In this document: positions 11,738 to 40,215 of the stretch, piece after piece
Position numbering within the stretch: position 1 is the stretch's first letter
Layout of the letters: each line of letters starts with the position of its first letter
Made by a program: the position numbers and the translations under genes
The notes under the pieces: model-generated
Told to the model about the DNA's origin: nothing
The model's input: only the letters and a program-made list of their open reading frames with translations
The model's database searches: none
Assembly (NCBI RefSeq): GCF_027596085.1
Contig: NC_072449.1
Location: forward strand, 20,210,834-20,274,833
Length of the DNA: 64,000 nucleotides
Origin: Anoplopoma fimbria
Taxonomy: Eukaryota; Chordata; Actinopteri; Perciformes; Anoplopomatidae
Direction of reading: 5' to 3'

Positions 11738-12989
11738 ATGGCCAGGCAGTGGTCTGAGGGCCACTCCACATCCATCCTGTGTGTTGGGGTGTCTTCAGGT
11801 CCTGAGAGTCTCCTTGCTTCAGGCTCTGAGGGTGGAGAGGTCACAGTGTGGAGCCCAGAGGGGACCATCATAGGCCGTCTCACTCTCTCTGGTGAAGAGG
11901 ACAGCACCAGTGTTGTGTTTTCACCAGCAGCTCCGGGTCAGCTGTACGTGTCACACGGAGACTCAGTGAGCGTGCTCGATCCCCGAAACCTGAAGGGCCC
12001 AGTGGAGGAGTTTCAGGGTGCAGCGGAGGAGGAGATCAACGCTTTGGCGCTGAACGACACGGGTTCAGCCCTGGCAGTGGCTGATGACTCCGGAGCAGTC
12101 CGGGTGCTGGAGCTTCCTGGGGGGAAAGTATCCAGGACTCTCCGTCGACACACAAACATCTGCTCCTCTGTGGCTTTTCGACCTCACAGACCGAATAACC
12201 TGGTGTCTGCTGGACTAGACATGCAGGTCAGTGAGAGGACCGTTTGTGCTTGCATCACGTACCAAGACTACATTTGATGTAATTCTTTCCTGATGGAGAT
12301 TTCTTTCACATTTTTATCAGGTGATGCTGTGGGGTCTGCAGAAGACACGGCCTCTTTGGACCATCAACCTCCAGGATGTGGCTGAGGACGAAAACGACGA
12401 CAATCAGCAGCGTCCTGGTCAGCTTTTCAACCCTCCACTGGTCCACTGTGTGTCCGTGGCGAGTTGTGGGAACATTTTGGGTTGTGCAGCGGAGGACGGG
12501 CGGGTGCATCTAATGCGGATCGGCAGCGGCTCTAAACTGGACCAGCAGGGAGCCTTCAAGGCCCACAGTCAGGGGGCCTCACAAGCCCACTTTATTAGTT
12601 TCCTTTCCCACCCTCACTGGCTCGTCACTGGGGGGAATGACGGCCTGGTCGCCCTGTGGGACCTCAGCAAGCACCCAGTGGTGACTCCGGAGGCAAAGGT
12701 CAAAACTAAAATGACAGCAGCCCCACGCAGGAAGTGTAAGAGCAAGGCCAAGAGGAAAGAGCAATGCCAGGATAAAGCAACAAAGGTGGAAACAGAGAAA
12801 GAGGAAGTGGGAGATGAAGTGGCAGAAGGTGCAGAGGAGGTGACGGAGGAGAAGTCTGGGCCCAAACTGAGCATCAGTCATGGGGACAAGGTGAACTGGT
12901 TGTGCCCAGCTGTGCTGAAAGGAGAACCCAGTGTGGTGGTTGCGGATCAGAGCTCCTGTCTGACGGTCTACCCGCTGTCTCAACCATAG
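11738..12989 (+). CDS. wdr53: WD repeat-containing protein 53
   Basis: Two coding exons, 11738-12226 and 12321-12989, joined in phase 0 at LDMQ/VMLW, 385 codons (human about 358). The first begins ten bases after an acceptor (tttgtcag), so a noncoding 5' exon is likely. WD40 units show as SILCVGVSS...LLASGSEGGEVTVW, TSVVFSPAAPGQLYVSHGD, INALALNDTGSALAVADDSG, NICSSVAFRPHRPNNLVSAG, VASCGNILGCAAEDGRV and HWLVTGGNDGLVALWD. A lysine- and glutamate-rich insert of about 55 residues precedes the last blade (LSISHGDKVNWL, ending VYPLSQP). WDR53 is a little-studied seven-bladed propeller reported as a DDB1-CUL4-associated factor candidate. In mammals it sits beside FBXO45; no FBXO45 sequence is seen here. 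Confidence 0.97.
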
Positions 12990-13155
12990 ATTCATGTCCT
13001 TTCAGCTTTAGTTCTCATTGTTGCATTACAATGTTTTGACTGTTTTTTTAGTTTACATTGAATATACACTCCACTGTTTGATACTGTTAGAAGTTAGAAG
13101 CATTATTTCTTCTGGTTTACATGGTGATTTTGACAGTGAATCTTGCTCTCCTTTT

Positions 13156-13161
13156 AATAAA
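13156..13161 (+). terminator. Polyadenylation signal of wdr53
   Basis: AATAAA 167 bases after the wdr53 stop codon, in the context ccttttaataaagcctg. It is the first canonical signal on this strand after the gene. Confidence 0.65.
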
Positions 13162-14279
13162 GCCTGAACATAAGGGCAGAAACCAAACAAAGCTGGTCCA
13201 GAAATCACTGGAAGATCTTTAAGAAGCAAACAAACATCTGTTTTGTATTCGTTTTTACAACAAATTCAACACACTTAATGCATAATTGTTTTTCGAGTCT
13301 CGTTTGATGACTGATTTACTGATATTGCTCATTTGGTTGTTTTTTGTGTGTGTGTGTGGTCCTATAAAAAAAGTGTTATCCTTTGAAATATATATGCCTT
13401 TTTGTAGACTGTTAAAACTACCACATTATAGACAAGAAATCTGCATGTTTAACTGAGTCTGCGGTGCTTTTGTAGAGTAAAAAAACATCTAAATTCAAAC
13501 AAGGTGCCAGAGTAGAAAGACAAGGCAGAGAGTCAACTGAATGCTGTTTTCAGGATGTGACATTTCAAAACACACTGGCTAAAGAATTTTATTAATTCAT
13601 CTAAAGCAGCGCCTCGTGATCTGACAACAAGCTAACCCCCGTGTAATGATGTAATATACAATTAAGATTTTTTTCTTTGTTGATTAAATCACATTTGCTG
13701 CTTATTAATCCTTACAGGATATCCTGCTAGCATTTAAGACAACGTGCTGTTTGGATTCATTTGCATCACAATCAAGCAGCCAAAACTTTATATTGTCGTT
13801 TTTTTTACACAACACAAAATCTCAAAGTCATACATTCATTGCAAATGCACTGTATTCACGCAACACTTTCAAACAAGTAAACCGTCATTCTATCGCAAAC
13901 AAGCAGAACACTTCTATAAGAATACTAGAAATAAAGGCACAAGGCTTGCTGTCCACGTAAATGAATAAATCAAATTCACGCCCATCTGTTTCCACAAGGC
14001 AGCTCATCAGTCAAAATAGCTGAGGCAAGTTTAAAACAAAAAATGGTGAAATTCTTTGACAGCCCATATTCATTATTCTTTAAATCACAGCAACAGCAAA
14101 TATTGTACTCAAGTGAAATTCTTTAAACCTGATTTTGTCTAAATAAGCCAAATAAAGCACTTTAAAGTTGATGTTCACAGTAACCTTTACACTGAATAAG
14201 CACACGATCATTCTCAGCACTGCATAGCAACCTGATAAACTGCTCCATCATTTTCCATAGCATTACTTTGTCTTGTTTT
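13162..14279. other. Intergenic between converging wdr53 and srprb
   Basis: AT-rich sequence between two convergent 3' ends. It holds a short (TG)n tract near 13346 and no open frame resembling a known family. Part may be 3' untranslated sequence of either gene. Confidence 0.5.
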
Positions 14280-14285
14280 TTTATT
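14280..14285 (-). terminator. Polyadenylation signal of srprb
   Basis: TTTATT on the plus strand (AATAAA on minus), about 190 bases beyond the srprb stop codon. Confidence 0.5.
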
Positions 14286-14474
14286 GAATCGGTCTCAAAA
14301 GTTCTTCCCCCAGTTAATGTAATTAAGTTTTACATTGACAGCCAGCACAGATAGGACCATGGTTGACTGGTAACTCCGGTCAAATAAATCCTCCACTGAG
14401 ATGTCATCCCTCCTGTGATTACCAAGGTCTGTGCCTGAGTCAAATTTTGCACTGAGGATGTTGAGCTGCTGACT

Positions 14475-16609
14475 CTACAGTTTAGCCAGACTCTTCTCCA
14501 GGCTCTCAATGTCTGCATCCCCCTCCTCACCCTTGCTGCCGCGGGCGCTGCACTCCATAAACTTCACCTTCAGGGGCACCTGGCTGAACTCAAAGTCTTT
14601 GCCTTTTTTCCCCAAAAACACACTGCCGCCCACAGAGCCGTCCTGAGAGCTCAGGGCTGCAGAGCGCGTCACTCGCAAGGTGTTCCTATGAGAAACAAGA
14701 GGGGGAGGGGGGGGGGGGGGTAAAGGTTATTCATCAAACCAAAGGCTCAGGAGGGTCTAATATGGATCACAGTACTTGAGCAAGACTGAATGACTACCAA
14801 AGCATTGAAACAGTCAGACATATGAGGAACATTACATTTGTGACAGAACAATCAATATATTGACAATTAAACATTGAAATTATTATAATAAAGAACTTAA
14901 GGAAATTTACCTCCACTAAAAATAAAGATATAATGGGAATCATACACAGGAAACACAAACACCCAAAAATACAGCGAATACGTCAGTAACTGAACTCACA
15001 ATTCCTTTTCCAGCTGCTGCTGTATCAGTTTAGCTGATTTTGCCATGGTGATATCTGTGAAATAAAGAGGCAAGTTAAGGATGCTTTCATATAACAAATA
15101 TCCCACTTTAGGGTGTAGGCTGAAAATGAAGAACAAGAGATTAAGTGTTGATTAATGGGTCATAGCAAAAGGATTGATGAACCTTGTTTGTTGCATGCCA
15201 CCAGGAGAGCTGGGGCATTCCTGGAGATCACAGTATCCGTCAATAACATGTACAGGAACTCTGCCACGTCCCTCACTTCCTTCTGGAAAATAGCGCTGTC
15301 CACTACAAACACAATGGCTCTAAAAGATGAGATGAGTAAGAGAGGAATAGAGAGTGATGATGAGAAGTTAAATTGTACATTTACCACACCGATAGTCAGG
15401 ATGTAATGCTACTCAAGACAGGCTGTTTTTTTTTGTTCTCACCTGGCTGAAGATTTGAACTTCTCCAGGTACTGAGAGCGAAGACTGTCATGTCCGGGCA
15501 GGTCGATCAGAGTCCAGGTGCTGCCCTGAATACAGGAGGTAGAGGAGGACACCTGTTAAACCATGTTCATCATCAAAGTATGATGCCGGATGATGAGTTG
15601 TTCTTAACTTACCCTGTCGTTTTTAGCTTTGTATGGAGCACTGCTGTCTGTGATGGAGGTCTGGGTCCGCTTGAACTTTCCTGACAACAGCTGCATAAAG
15701 GTAAGATAAGAAAAGTAAGATAATCCTTTATTAGTCCCGCAGCGGGGAAATTTACAGGATTACAGCAGCATAGGTCATAGTGCAAACAAGAGACATAGTA
15801 AAAGAAAAACAAGATCAAAATAAAAAAATAAAAATAAACGTGAAGACTTTTATAATATTTTTATATTACTATTTATTATACATAATATATCCAATAATAT
15901 ATTATATATATTATTATATTTTTATGTATTATATATTTTTTTCTTTTATAATATAATTGACTTTTATAAAGCACATTAACCATGCACCAGTATCTAATCT
16001 CCTGAGATGGACAACGTGGCCACTCACCCGGCTGAAGAGGAGGGTTTTCCCAGCGTCACACAGCCCGACCAGCAGGACAGCACTGCGGACAGTTTTGCTG
16101 GAGAGAAAGTACTTCAGAAACACTGTGAAGATAAAAAACAGACCTTGTTATTACTCACCCCCCCTGTTATCAAAGCTGGATGACTTCCGTGGGAAACTCT
16201 GGCAGATGTCTGCTTTAGCTTAGCAGTTAGCTTCCTAGCATGCTCCCTTTGATTCTGTCTTTTTGAGGCGTGCATTTCATCATTAAATGAACATTAGAGA
16301 CGTTAACGCGGACTGTCCTGCTGACAAAACCCGCTTCCCAACAACCTCTTCACTTTCTGGCAAGCTATGCTAAGCTAAAGGCTAACGCTGGGGCTAGCCT
16401 GATAAGCTAACGTGTGCTAACAGCGGTGACTTCTCACCACAGGTGATGACAACGACGGCCAGAGCGACGATGACCGCGATGAGGAGAACCGGGTCTTGGT
16501 CCTCCAGCTGTTGTCGCAGGGATTCAATGTAAGGGTCAAACGGGGTTTCTGACGCCTCCATGTCTTCTTTCTCCCCCATGTTACTACCCACGGTGTTGTC
16601 TGTCTCCAT
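14475..16609 (-). CDS. srprb: Signal recognition particle receptor subunit beta
   Basis: Seven minus-strand exons: 16438-16609, 16028-16122, 15613-15690, 15443-15525, 15183-15319, 15000-15054 and 14475-14685. All phases agree; 276 codons from the ATG at 16609 (human 271). In-frame ATGs at 16579 and 16561 have stronger Kozak context, so the start may be shorter. The protein is a membrane-anchored small GTPase that holds the SRP receptor alpha subunit at the ER. One transmembrane segment spans the exon 1/2 join (LLIAVIVALAVVVITC, then VFLKYFL). GTPase motifs: G1 GLCDAGKT, G3 DLPGH, G4 NKQD split by intron 5, G5 ECSAR. The switch-I region reads FKRTQTSITDSSA. The intron 5 donor, AACAAG/gttcat, is weaker than the others. 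A poly-G tract lies at 14700-14722 just upstream of the last exon. Confidence 0.97.
15714..15840. mobile_element. Interspersed repeat fragment in srprb intron 2
   Basis: Begins with the phrase cctttattagtcccgcagcg, followed by gggaaatttacaggattacagcagca. This phrase recurs across teleost genomes as the end of an interspersed (LINE-type) repeat. The remainder decays into an A-rich tail and then AT-rich sequence up to about 15960. Family not assigned. Confidence 0.55.
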
Positions 16610-17195
16610 CTGGAAGTAGGACACGTCTCCTTCCTCGTGCAGCCCGTACAGACGCTGGAGGGCCGGCAGGGGGCGCTGCACACCTCCTTAGTGGTTTCAG
16701 ACTGGTGGAGCACTGGGACCAGTCAGTGGGTCCCCAACAAAACCACACAATAAGTTTGATTTCACTTTTAAAGATGGAGGCAATTTTCCTTATGGGTCAA
16801 TGTCAAAAGTGACAAAAATGAAAATACAGGAGAAGTAGGCCTACATTTACTCAAGTGATGTACTTAAGAACATTTTTTGAGGAAGCCTACCTTTACTTTA
16901 CCTGAATATTTCAATTTACTGCTACGTTTACTTCACTATATTTCAAAGGGAATTATTGTATCCTACTTTTTACTTGACTATTGACTACTTTTATCTGACA
17001 TTTGGAGTTACAAACACACAGTATGATCAATTTATATTAATGATGCAGTGCTTCAGATTACATATAGACTGTATGTAAAGTAGCTAAAATGTGCTCCACC
17101 TCAAACGGCTGTCACATTAACATGCAGTTTACTATCCAAGAATGATATAATATAAACAGAATAAACAGTTATAGTATTCACATTTGGTATATATA

Positions 17196-17444
17196 TATAG
17201 TACCAGTCAAAAGTTTGGACACACCTTCTCATTCAACTACTTTGAAGAATCTAAAATCTAAAACATATTCTGGTTTGTTGAGCATTTGTTTGTTTACCAC
17301 ATAATTCCATATGTGTTCCTTCATAGTTTGGATGTCTTCAATATTAATCTACAATGTAGAATTTTTTTTTTTTTTTTTTTTTTTTTTAAATAAAGAAAAA
17401 CCATTGAATGAGAAGGTGTGTCCAAACTTTTGACTGCTACTGTA
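17196..17444. mobile_element. Tc1/mariner-like MITE
   Basis: Terminal inverted repeats of 38 bp at 17199-17236 and 17404-17441 differ at one position. They carry the phrase caaaagtttggacacacc, shared by a common teleost Tc1/mariner-derived element. Flanks are TA-rich, as expected of TA target insertion. The interior is about 165 bp with a long T tract (about 17360-17388) and no coding capacity, so the element is non-autonomous. It lies between srprb and col26a1, about 350 bp before the latter's likely promoter. Confidence 0.85.
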
Positions 17445-17773
17445 TATACATAATGAAAATAAATATAACTCTAAAAGGGACCATTCATCTAAAAAAAAGT
17501 GCTTTTACTTTAATACTTCAATTCGCTAACATCTAGCTTTTAATACGTTTGTACTTTTGCTTCAGTGAAAGCTTGAATGTAATGTTACTATAATTCAAAA
17601 TCATGAGATAATAAATCTTTTTTTTTCCTGTGAGGTACTCATCGAAAATGTGTGTCACTTTGGGTGATCAACATCTCGTTAAAAACATTAAACAGGAATA
17701 CGTATTGTTCATTCTATCATCAGGGCGTTAGGAGAATAGAGACAATAGACAGTTCAGTGAACATGATTTCACT

Positions 17774-17809
17774 ATTGGCCATCACAGTCCTATAACTAGA
17801 CCTATATAA
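17774..17809 (+). promoter_or_regulatory. Probable TATA promoter of col26a1
   Basis: TATATAA at 17803-17809 with an inverted CCAAT box (ATTGG) at 17774-17778. A start site near 17835 would give a 5' leader of about 320 bases to the ATG at 18158. The spacing of the two boxes suits a core promoter. No transcript data; inference from motifs and position. Confidence 0.45.
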
Positions 17810-18157
17810 CAGCGGTCAGACAGACTCCGTCTCCAGCCCTCGTATTGCGCGCTTTTTACGCACACTGGATATTTGACTCCTCAGTTCTCGGCACGATGTC
17901 AAACGTCAGAAAACCGCATTATTCTATAGTGAGAGGCAGGGTGTCATTCATTTTGGGCTCTTGAGGGGGCCAGTGTGTTTCTCCTCCGGCAGACGAAATG
18001 ACCAGCTCCTTAATGGTTTCAGCGAGGTTTTCTTAGGGGTTCTTTCACATATCCACATATCTGTAGATCTGTCAAAAGAGGGAATCATAACTTCAGGATT
18101 TACTTGAGAATCGTCGGTATCTTGCGGACATCTCCGTCAGGGATAAATCAAAAGGAG

Positions 18158-35094
<16,937 letters not shown>

Positions 35095-35266
35095 GGGTTT
35101 AGTCTAATTCTGTATTTATGTGTATAATTGTGACGGATGTGGAATATTTTGCTTGACTTTACGTACACCTTTTTTATATCATGTTTCTCATATTATTACA
35201 ATGTATTTGCCCATTATTGTCTTTAAACAGCTGTAAAAATGAAGAGATGTTGAGCATTTCATCCAC

Positions 35267-35272
35267 ATTAAA
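35267..35272 (+). terminator. Polyadenylation signal of col26a1
   Basis: ATTAAA, 173 bases after the col26a1 stop, in the context ccacattaaaggcttt. It is the most common variant of AATAAA and the first plausible signal after the gene. Confidence 0.6.
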
Positions 35273-36010
35273 GGCTTTATTGAGCCTTTTTGACCCTGTT
35301 GTTGGATGCTCTTAGTCTACATAACCTTATCAGCAGCCCTTGTACAATGTTGCACCATGAAATATAATCTCATAAAATGTTATGAGGGTTTTGGCATCTT
35401 TCATTCCTCAGATAACAGACTGCCCAGTAAACACATCACTTTCCTTGGCTGATGTTGCAAAGATCCTCAGGCTGCAATGTGAGTTCCCAAGAGCTGGACC
35501 CAAAATACAGTATTTAGTGTCAAACACATTCTTGGATCGACCTCAGGGTTCTTCTTGTGTTAGCCTGTCAACCATATTTCTTCCTGTCTTCTCTTTTTGT
35601 CTCTCTCTGCTTGCTCTGCCTTGTTAAAACTGAGGTAAGACATGACAGGCTGCCAAGGGTATCTGCTTAAAATAAAGTTAGGTGAAATAGCATCTGGAGA
35701 GCGCACATCTGGAAAGCAAGAAGAGGAGATACGATGAGTTTTGGCCCCGGATACCACACACCCTGCCTGGCTCCAGTGCACCTTTGCGCGACTGGCTGAT
35801 GGAGCACTAAACAGGATTACATTGACTTCTTCATAAACTGCCTCTGAGATTTGTCTCCAAGCTGATATGATTACTGTACAATACATCTCTGAGAGACCGC
35901 GCCTGTTGGTCTCTGAACACAGCTTGGACTATGCCTGGTTCAAGCTTTGTTTTCTCCATTAAAAGGTTCATCTGAAGAGGGAATAGTTTTTGGAGATGAA
36001 TTTTTTGACA

Positions 36011-37325
36011 TTCGTTTTCTTGCAGACAGTTGGATGAGAAGATTGATACCACTCTCATTTTTGAATGATATATGAAACTGGAGCCAGTTAATTAGTCAGC
36101 AAAAAGACTGGAAACAGCGGGAAACAGCTAGCCTGGCTCTGACAATAGGTAACAAAATCAAACTAACAGCACCTCTAAAGCTCACAAATGACCATCTGAT
36201 ATATTATTTGTTCAATCTGTATAAAAACTGAAGCTTATGAACGGAAATCTGACGTCTTTTGTGGGTTGTTTGCTGGACTATTACTTGGCTCTGGGCACTT
36301 GCCAGGCAACCGGGAGGGGAAACTGTCAACAAATTAGATGGAACAGTTGACAGTTGCATCTTAATAAAATCAAACATTAAAACAAGTAAACCAATTCAGC
36401 TCAATTAAAAGGAACTAAAAACTGCTACGAATATGAAACACAATATAAGAAGCCCTTTAAGGACAGTTATCTGGTGTGACTTTGAGTTTATCAGTGGTGG
36501 AAGCCCATTTGGAAATATGCGTCACTCCCAAGTCAGAACAACGGGACGTTTTATTGTAACCTCAGACAGAGCCATGCTACAGAAGGGTAATGCATTCACT
36601 AGATAAAAATATATTTGCGCTGTGTTTATTTTAATTTTCTCTATCTCAGAATTATGGGAAAAGTTTTCATGGAAAAAAAATTCTGCTCTGTTGTTGTGAA
36701 ATAGAAAAGTACTTTAAAATCCAAGGAGAAGCTCTTAATAACTTGAGAGCTTGATTTCATGGAAGCAAACATGTCCCGTCTGTTTAATTTAATCCAGTTT
36801 TATCTTGGTTTGGATTTGAGATATTGGGAGAACTGGTGTATTTTAGTAATGTAGATGATATTATCATTAGTTTGTTGCACCTCAGGACTTTACAGTTGTT
36901 TAGACATAAAGTCAAGTCTGATCTGCTAGACATTGCCAACAATTATGGCATGCTTCATGGGTATACGATGATGCATCTGAAGTGCATTCAGGCTCGCTCT
37001 GTAGTGACTCAGGCAATTGTGCCTCAGTTGCAATCATGTTTAAATTAAACAGACATGACAAGTTTGCTTCCATGAAATCAAGCTCTCAAGTAAATGAGAG
37101 CTTCTCCTGGGATTTTGAGGTATCAAAATTCAGAGCAGATTATTTTCTCAAATGAGAACTTTTCTCAGAATTCTGAGACAATAATCCTGTTAAGAAAAAC
37201 AGAGCAATTTTTTTTCTCTCAGCTGTTTCCCCTGTTTCTAGTCAGTGTGCTAAGTTAAGCTAATCAGCTGCTGCTTTTATCAGACGGACATGAGAGTGGT
37301 ATTGATTTTCAATCCAAGCAACACT
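36011..37325. mobile_element. Dispersed teleost repeat, copy C, split by an insertion
   Basis: Left end gatgagaagattgatacc with actctcat follows, and right end catgagagtggtattgattt is its inverse. The left part runs through ttgccaggcaaccgggaggg to about 36325. The right part resumes near 37200 with gctgtttcccctgtttcta. The gap of almost 0.9 kb includes the foldback element at 36641-37180, so that element seems to have inserted into this older repeat. Confidence 0.65.
36641..37180. mobile_element. Foldback element with transposase-like remnant
   Basis: Two arms of roughly 120-130 bp are inverted copies: 36641-36772 and 37060-37180. Within them 36744-36770 and 37062-37088 are perfect inverted 27-mers. 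Between the arms a 74-codon plus-strand frame (36824-37048) contains HGYTMMHLKCIQARSVVTQ, which resembles the N-terminal part of integrase-like transposases common in fish genomes. The arms plus coding remnant suggest a DNA transposon reduced to a foldback form. The transposase resemblance rests on memory of the motif and is uncertain. Confidence 0.5.
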
Positions 37326-39869
37326 TTTCCCTTAACCATCATTACCAGAAAAGAGATGGATCTGTCTGTATCTGTTGTTTGTTTTTTTTAAACCAATTAT
37401 CATATGTTATAGAGTCTACCTTTTAAACACTGTTTTGTTGTGTCTCGTGCATGTTCAATTATCTTTTATACTAAACAATGTTCAGGAGTGCTTTGTTGTT
37501 TAATTTACGAGACATCGTGCTCGGCAGATATTTTATCTGTGATCATTATTGAAGTGAGATTAAAGTCACAACAACAAAGGGATTCATTTGGTAGAGTCAC
37601 CTCTTTGCTGCACATAATTACATTTACACTGTACACCGAAGCCTCACAGCGTGGGGAGACTGTTTACAAGCGGGAACGTCGCTGCTGCTCCTCCTCTTCC
37701 TCTTATTTTCATCCCTCTGGCTCTTCTCCTCCTTTTCACTCCTGCTCTCTTTCCTCTCCGTGGGTGATAACACAACACAAGTTCTTGTCGCCAAGGTTAC
37801 CGGAGACATCCAGAGGGAAGTTTGTAAAACATCTGATTTACCTGCAAGCACACAGGTAAAGGGTTTCTTGCACTTTTCCTTCTTTCTTTTTTCTATCTTG
37901 TGATGATGAGAGCTGTCAGGTTTGCAGAGAGAGGGATCACACAAGCGATTACATCGACAGACGAATACAGAGCTGGCTTTTGCCATTTCAATTAGCTCAT
38001 CAGAAAAGGGAGATGAGTGCGGTTATGTATCATTGTCATATATTCCACTCTGGCCTCTTTACGCACCCTTTCATCTGTGCTTTTCCTGCCTGTTTCTGTC
38101 TTACTCCTGATGTACCTCCCCCCTCCTCCTCCTCCTCTGTCTCTCCCCTCTTGTTTTTCCTGTCTACTGAACAGAGACATGTTGATATGAGGCCCGCTTG
38201 CACGGCCACAAGGGAACAAGTCTCTGGTGCTTTTGATCAGCTGCAAGATCAGACATGTCCACGGCTCCCCCGTGTACACTCCAGTGACTGATCATGCAGT
38301 ATAATTTGCAGGCGCAGACGAACCAAAGATGCACACCCACACATGTTCACTCTGCAGATCGTATAAGCATGAGCACACACACATGCAAACATACATACAT
38401 GCATACAAACACACACAAATGTGTTGGCTCTGCTCACAGTGGGGTGGCTTGTTTGCTGGACACAAGGGAGCAAGAGAGAGAGAGAGAGAGAGAGATGGTG
38501 TGTGTGATTTCCCCTTTCTTGCCCTCTTTTTTTTGCCTTTGACAGTAAGATGGATGATTGCAATCACAGGAGCCATCAGTGAGACAGAGTGGAGGTCTAT
38601 GGGGCAGCGAGACACAGCCATGGGAAACCAGCCGTCAGATTACTGCACCGCGCTGCCATGGGAACGACGTTTATTTGTCTGGGGGTTTTGTTGTTTCATA
38701 TGCATTTTCCTCTCTCCACTCCCCCCACTGTGCGGGCCCTTTTGATGTACAGAGCATGGAAGTTTCATTATAAAATATGTGTAGGTTGTGCGAGAGGGAC
38801 AAAGAGGGAGAGTGTTTACGTTTCACAACATGGTGAGCCTACTGTAAGTCAATATGTCTCTTCAAACCAGTATAAATGTGAGGGATTTCACAGTGATTAG
38901 ACTGGTTCCCTTTGATCCCTTGAGAGAATGAGAGGCAGACTTTTCTTTCCCCAGTCAACGGATGTTTTTAAGAGAAACATCTGTTGCTGTACAAATGAGA
39001 TTAGTGTGTCTCTCGCCGGGGGCCACGTAGGTTATGAATGGCACTGTTACTACAGAGGGGGTCTGGAACAGAGCTGAGAAGGATCTTTGTAATAAGCTGT
39101 AGCTGGTAGTTAAGGGGTTTAAATCAAATTATATTGCCTCAGATTCTGGGTATTCATCAGCGCTCACCTTCAACTTGTTCAACGGTATCGCCACCGCCGG
39201 TACCTTTGAATCACTATCTCATATTGATATATCCAATATTTCACCTTGTTGCCAAGCAACAACTTACCTCATCCTCTGTAAACTTGTCAGCCTGTGACAT
39301 GAGGTGATATTTCACCCTGCATGAGAGCAACAGGGAAGAACAATTTCTGGTTCTATCTCCTTGACTTTGAATTAACTGTGATCTTTATTTCACTGACCGA
39401 GATATGCGTTATCTGCATCCTGGAACTTTGGTAGTGATTTACATTTTTGTAGGCCTACTGCTCAAAGTAGTTCATAGTTATCTGATTGATAAATTCCTGT
39501 GAGAGGCATCACAGGACACTGAGTTGTTTCTGTGTTGTCCATGCAGACAGTGAGGAGAATCATACACTCAATTCTCCCCCCCAAGGACTCTTGTTGCTTC
39601 TAGGTCAAAGACCTTGAATGTGTTCCTCAGCTCCAGACAAAACACAAAAACAACGCAGGTAACTTTGCGAGTAAAAGCTGTACAGAGATGATGCACACTG
39701 CACAGACTCAGTTTCACATGATACTTTATGTGTCATAACTGGCTTTTCTCAGTATTTTTTTGTGAATGCTAAAATTTTATACAGAAAATTAAGACTATGT
39801 TGCACACACCAAGATTATAGTTTACTGTGTTTTGAGTGAAATGTCTGTTTTTATGCACCAATTTCCTTT

Positions 39870-40215
39870 TTTTTGTTTTTGTTTTACTGTCCTGTTTACG
39901 AGGACATAAGGGATGTCCTCTTTGGTAAAATGACTTCCATTTATGTTGATTTCTTTTGGCTGGATGATTATGAAAAACTCGAGTTGTGTTTTAGGAAAGG
40001 AACCTTCTTTGTAGCAGATTTTATTTGCCGGGCCTGGAAGAGAAGGCAGAATGTTTTGTTTAAGATGGAGCGATGAAGCAACCGGTTGTTTTGTAATCAA
40101 ATGTGACTTCATGAGATGTGGATCCACTGCAGCTGTACTGTTGGTGTCTTGTAAACCCATGAGGGTTGGGCACGTTTTTGTGCATGACACGAAAATAAAA
40201 AAATATCTATCTATC
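39870..40215 (+). mobile_element. 5'-truncated LINE, ORF end and 3' tail
   Basis: The open frame 39873-40076 reads CPVYEDIRDVLFGK, FFWLDDYEKLELCF and FFVADFICRAWKRR. This is the usual C-terminal end of reverse-transcriptase ORFs in teleost LINEs (CP.Y...R, ..EKL..LF, FI..AW). After the stop come ttggtgtcttgtaaac, gtgcatgacac and a short (CTAT)n tail, as expected of a target-primed insertion. The 3' end is shared with the copy at 47.6 kb. Confidence 0.7.
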
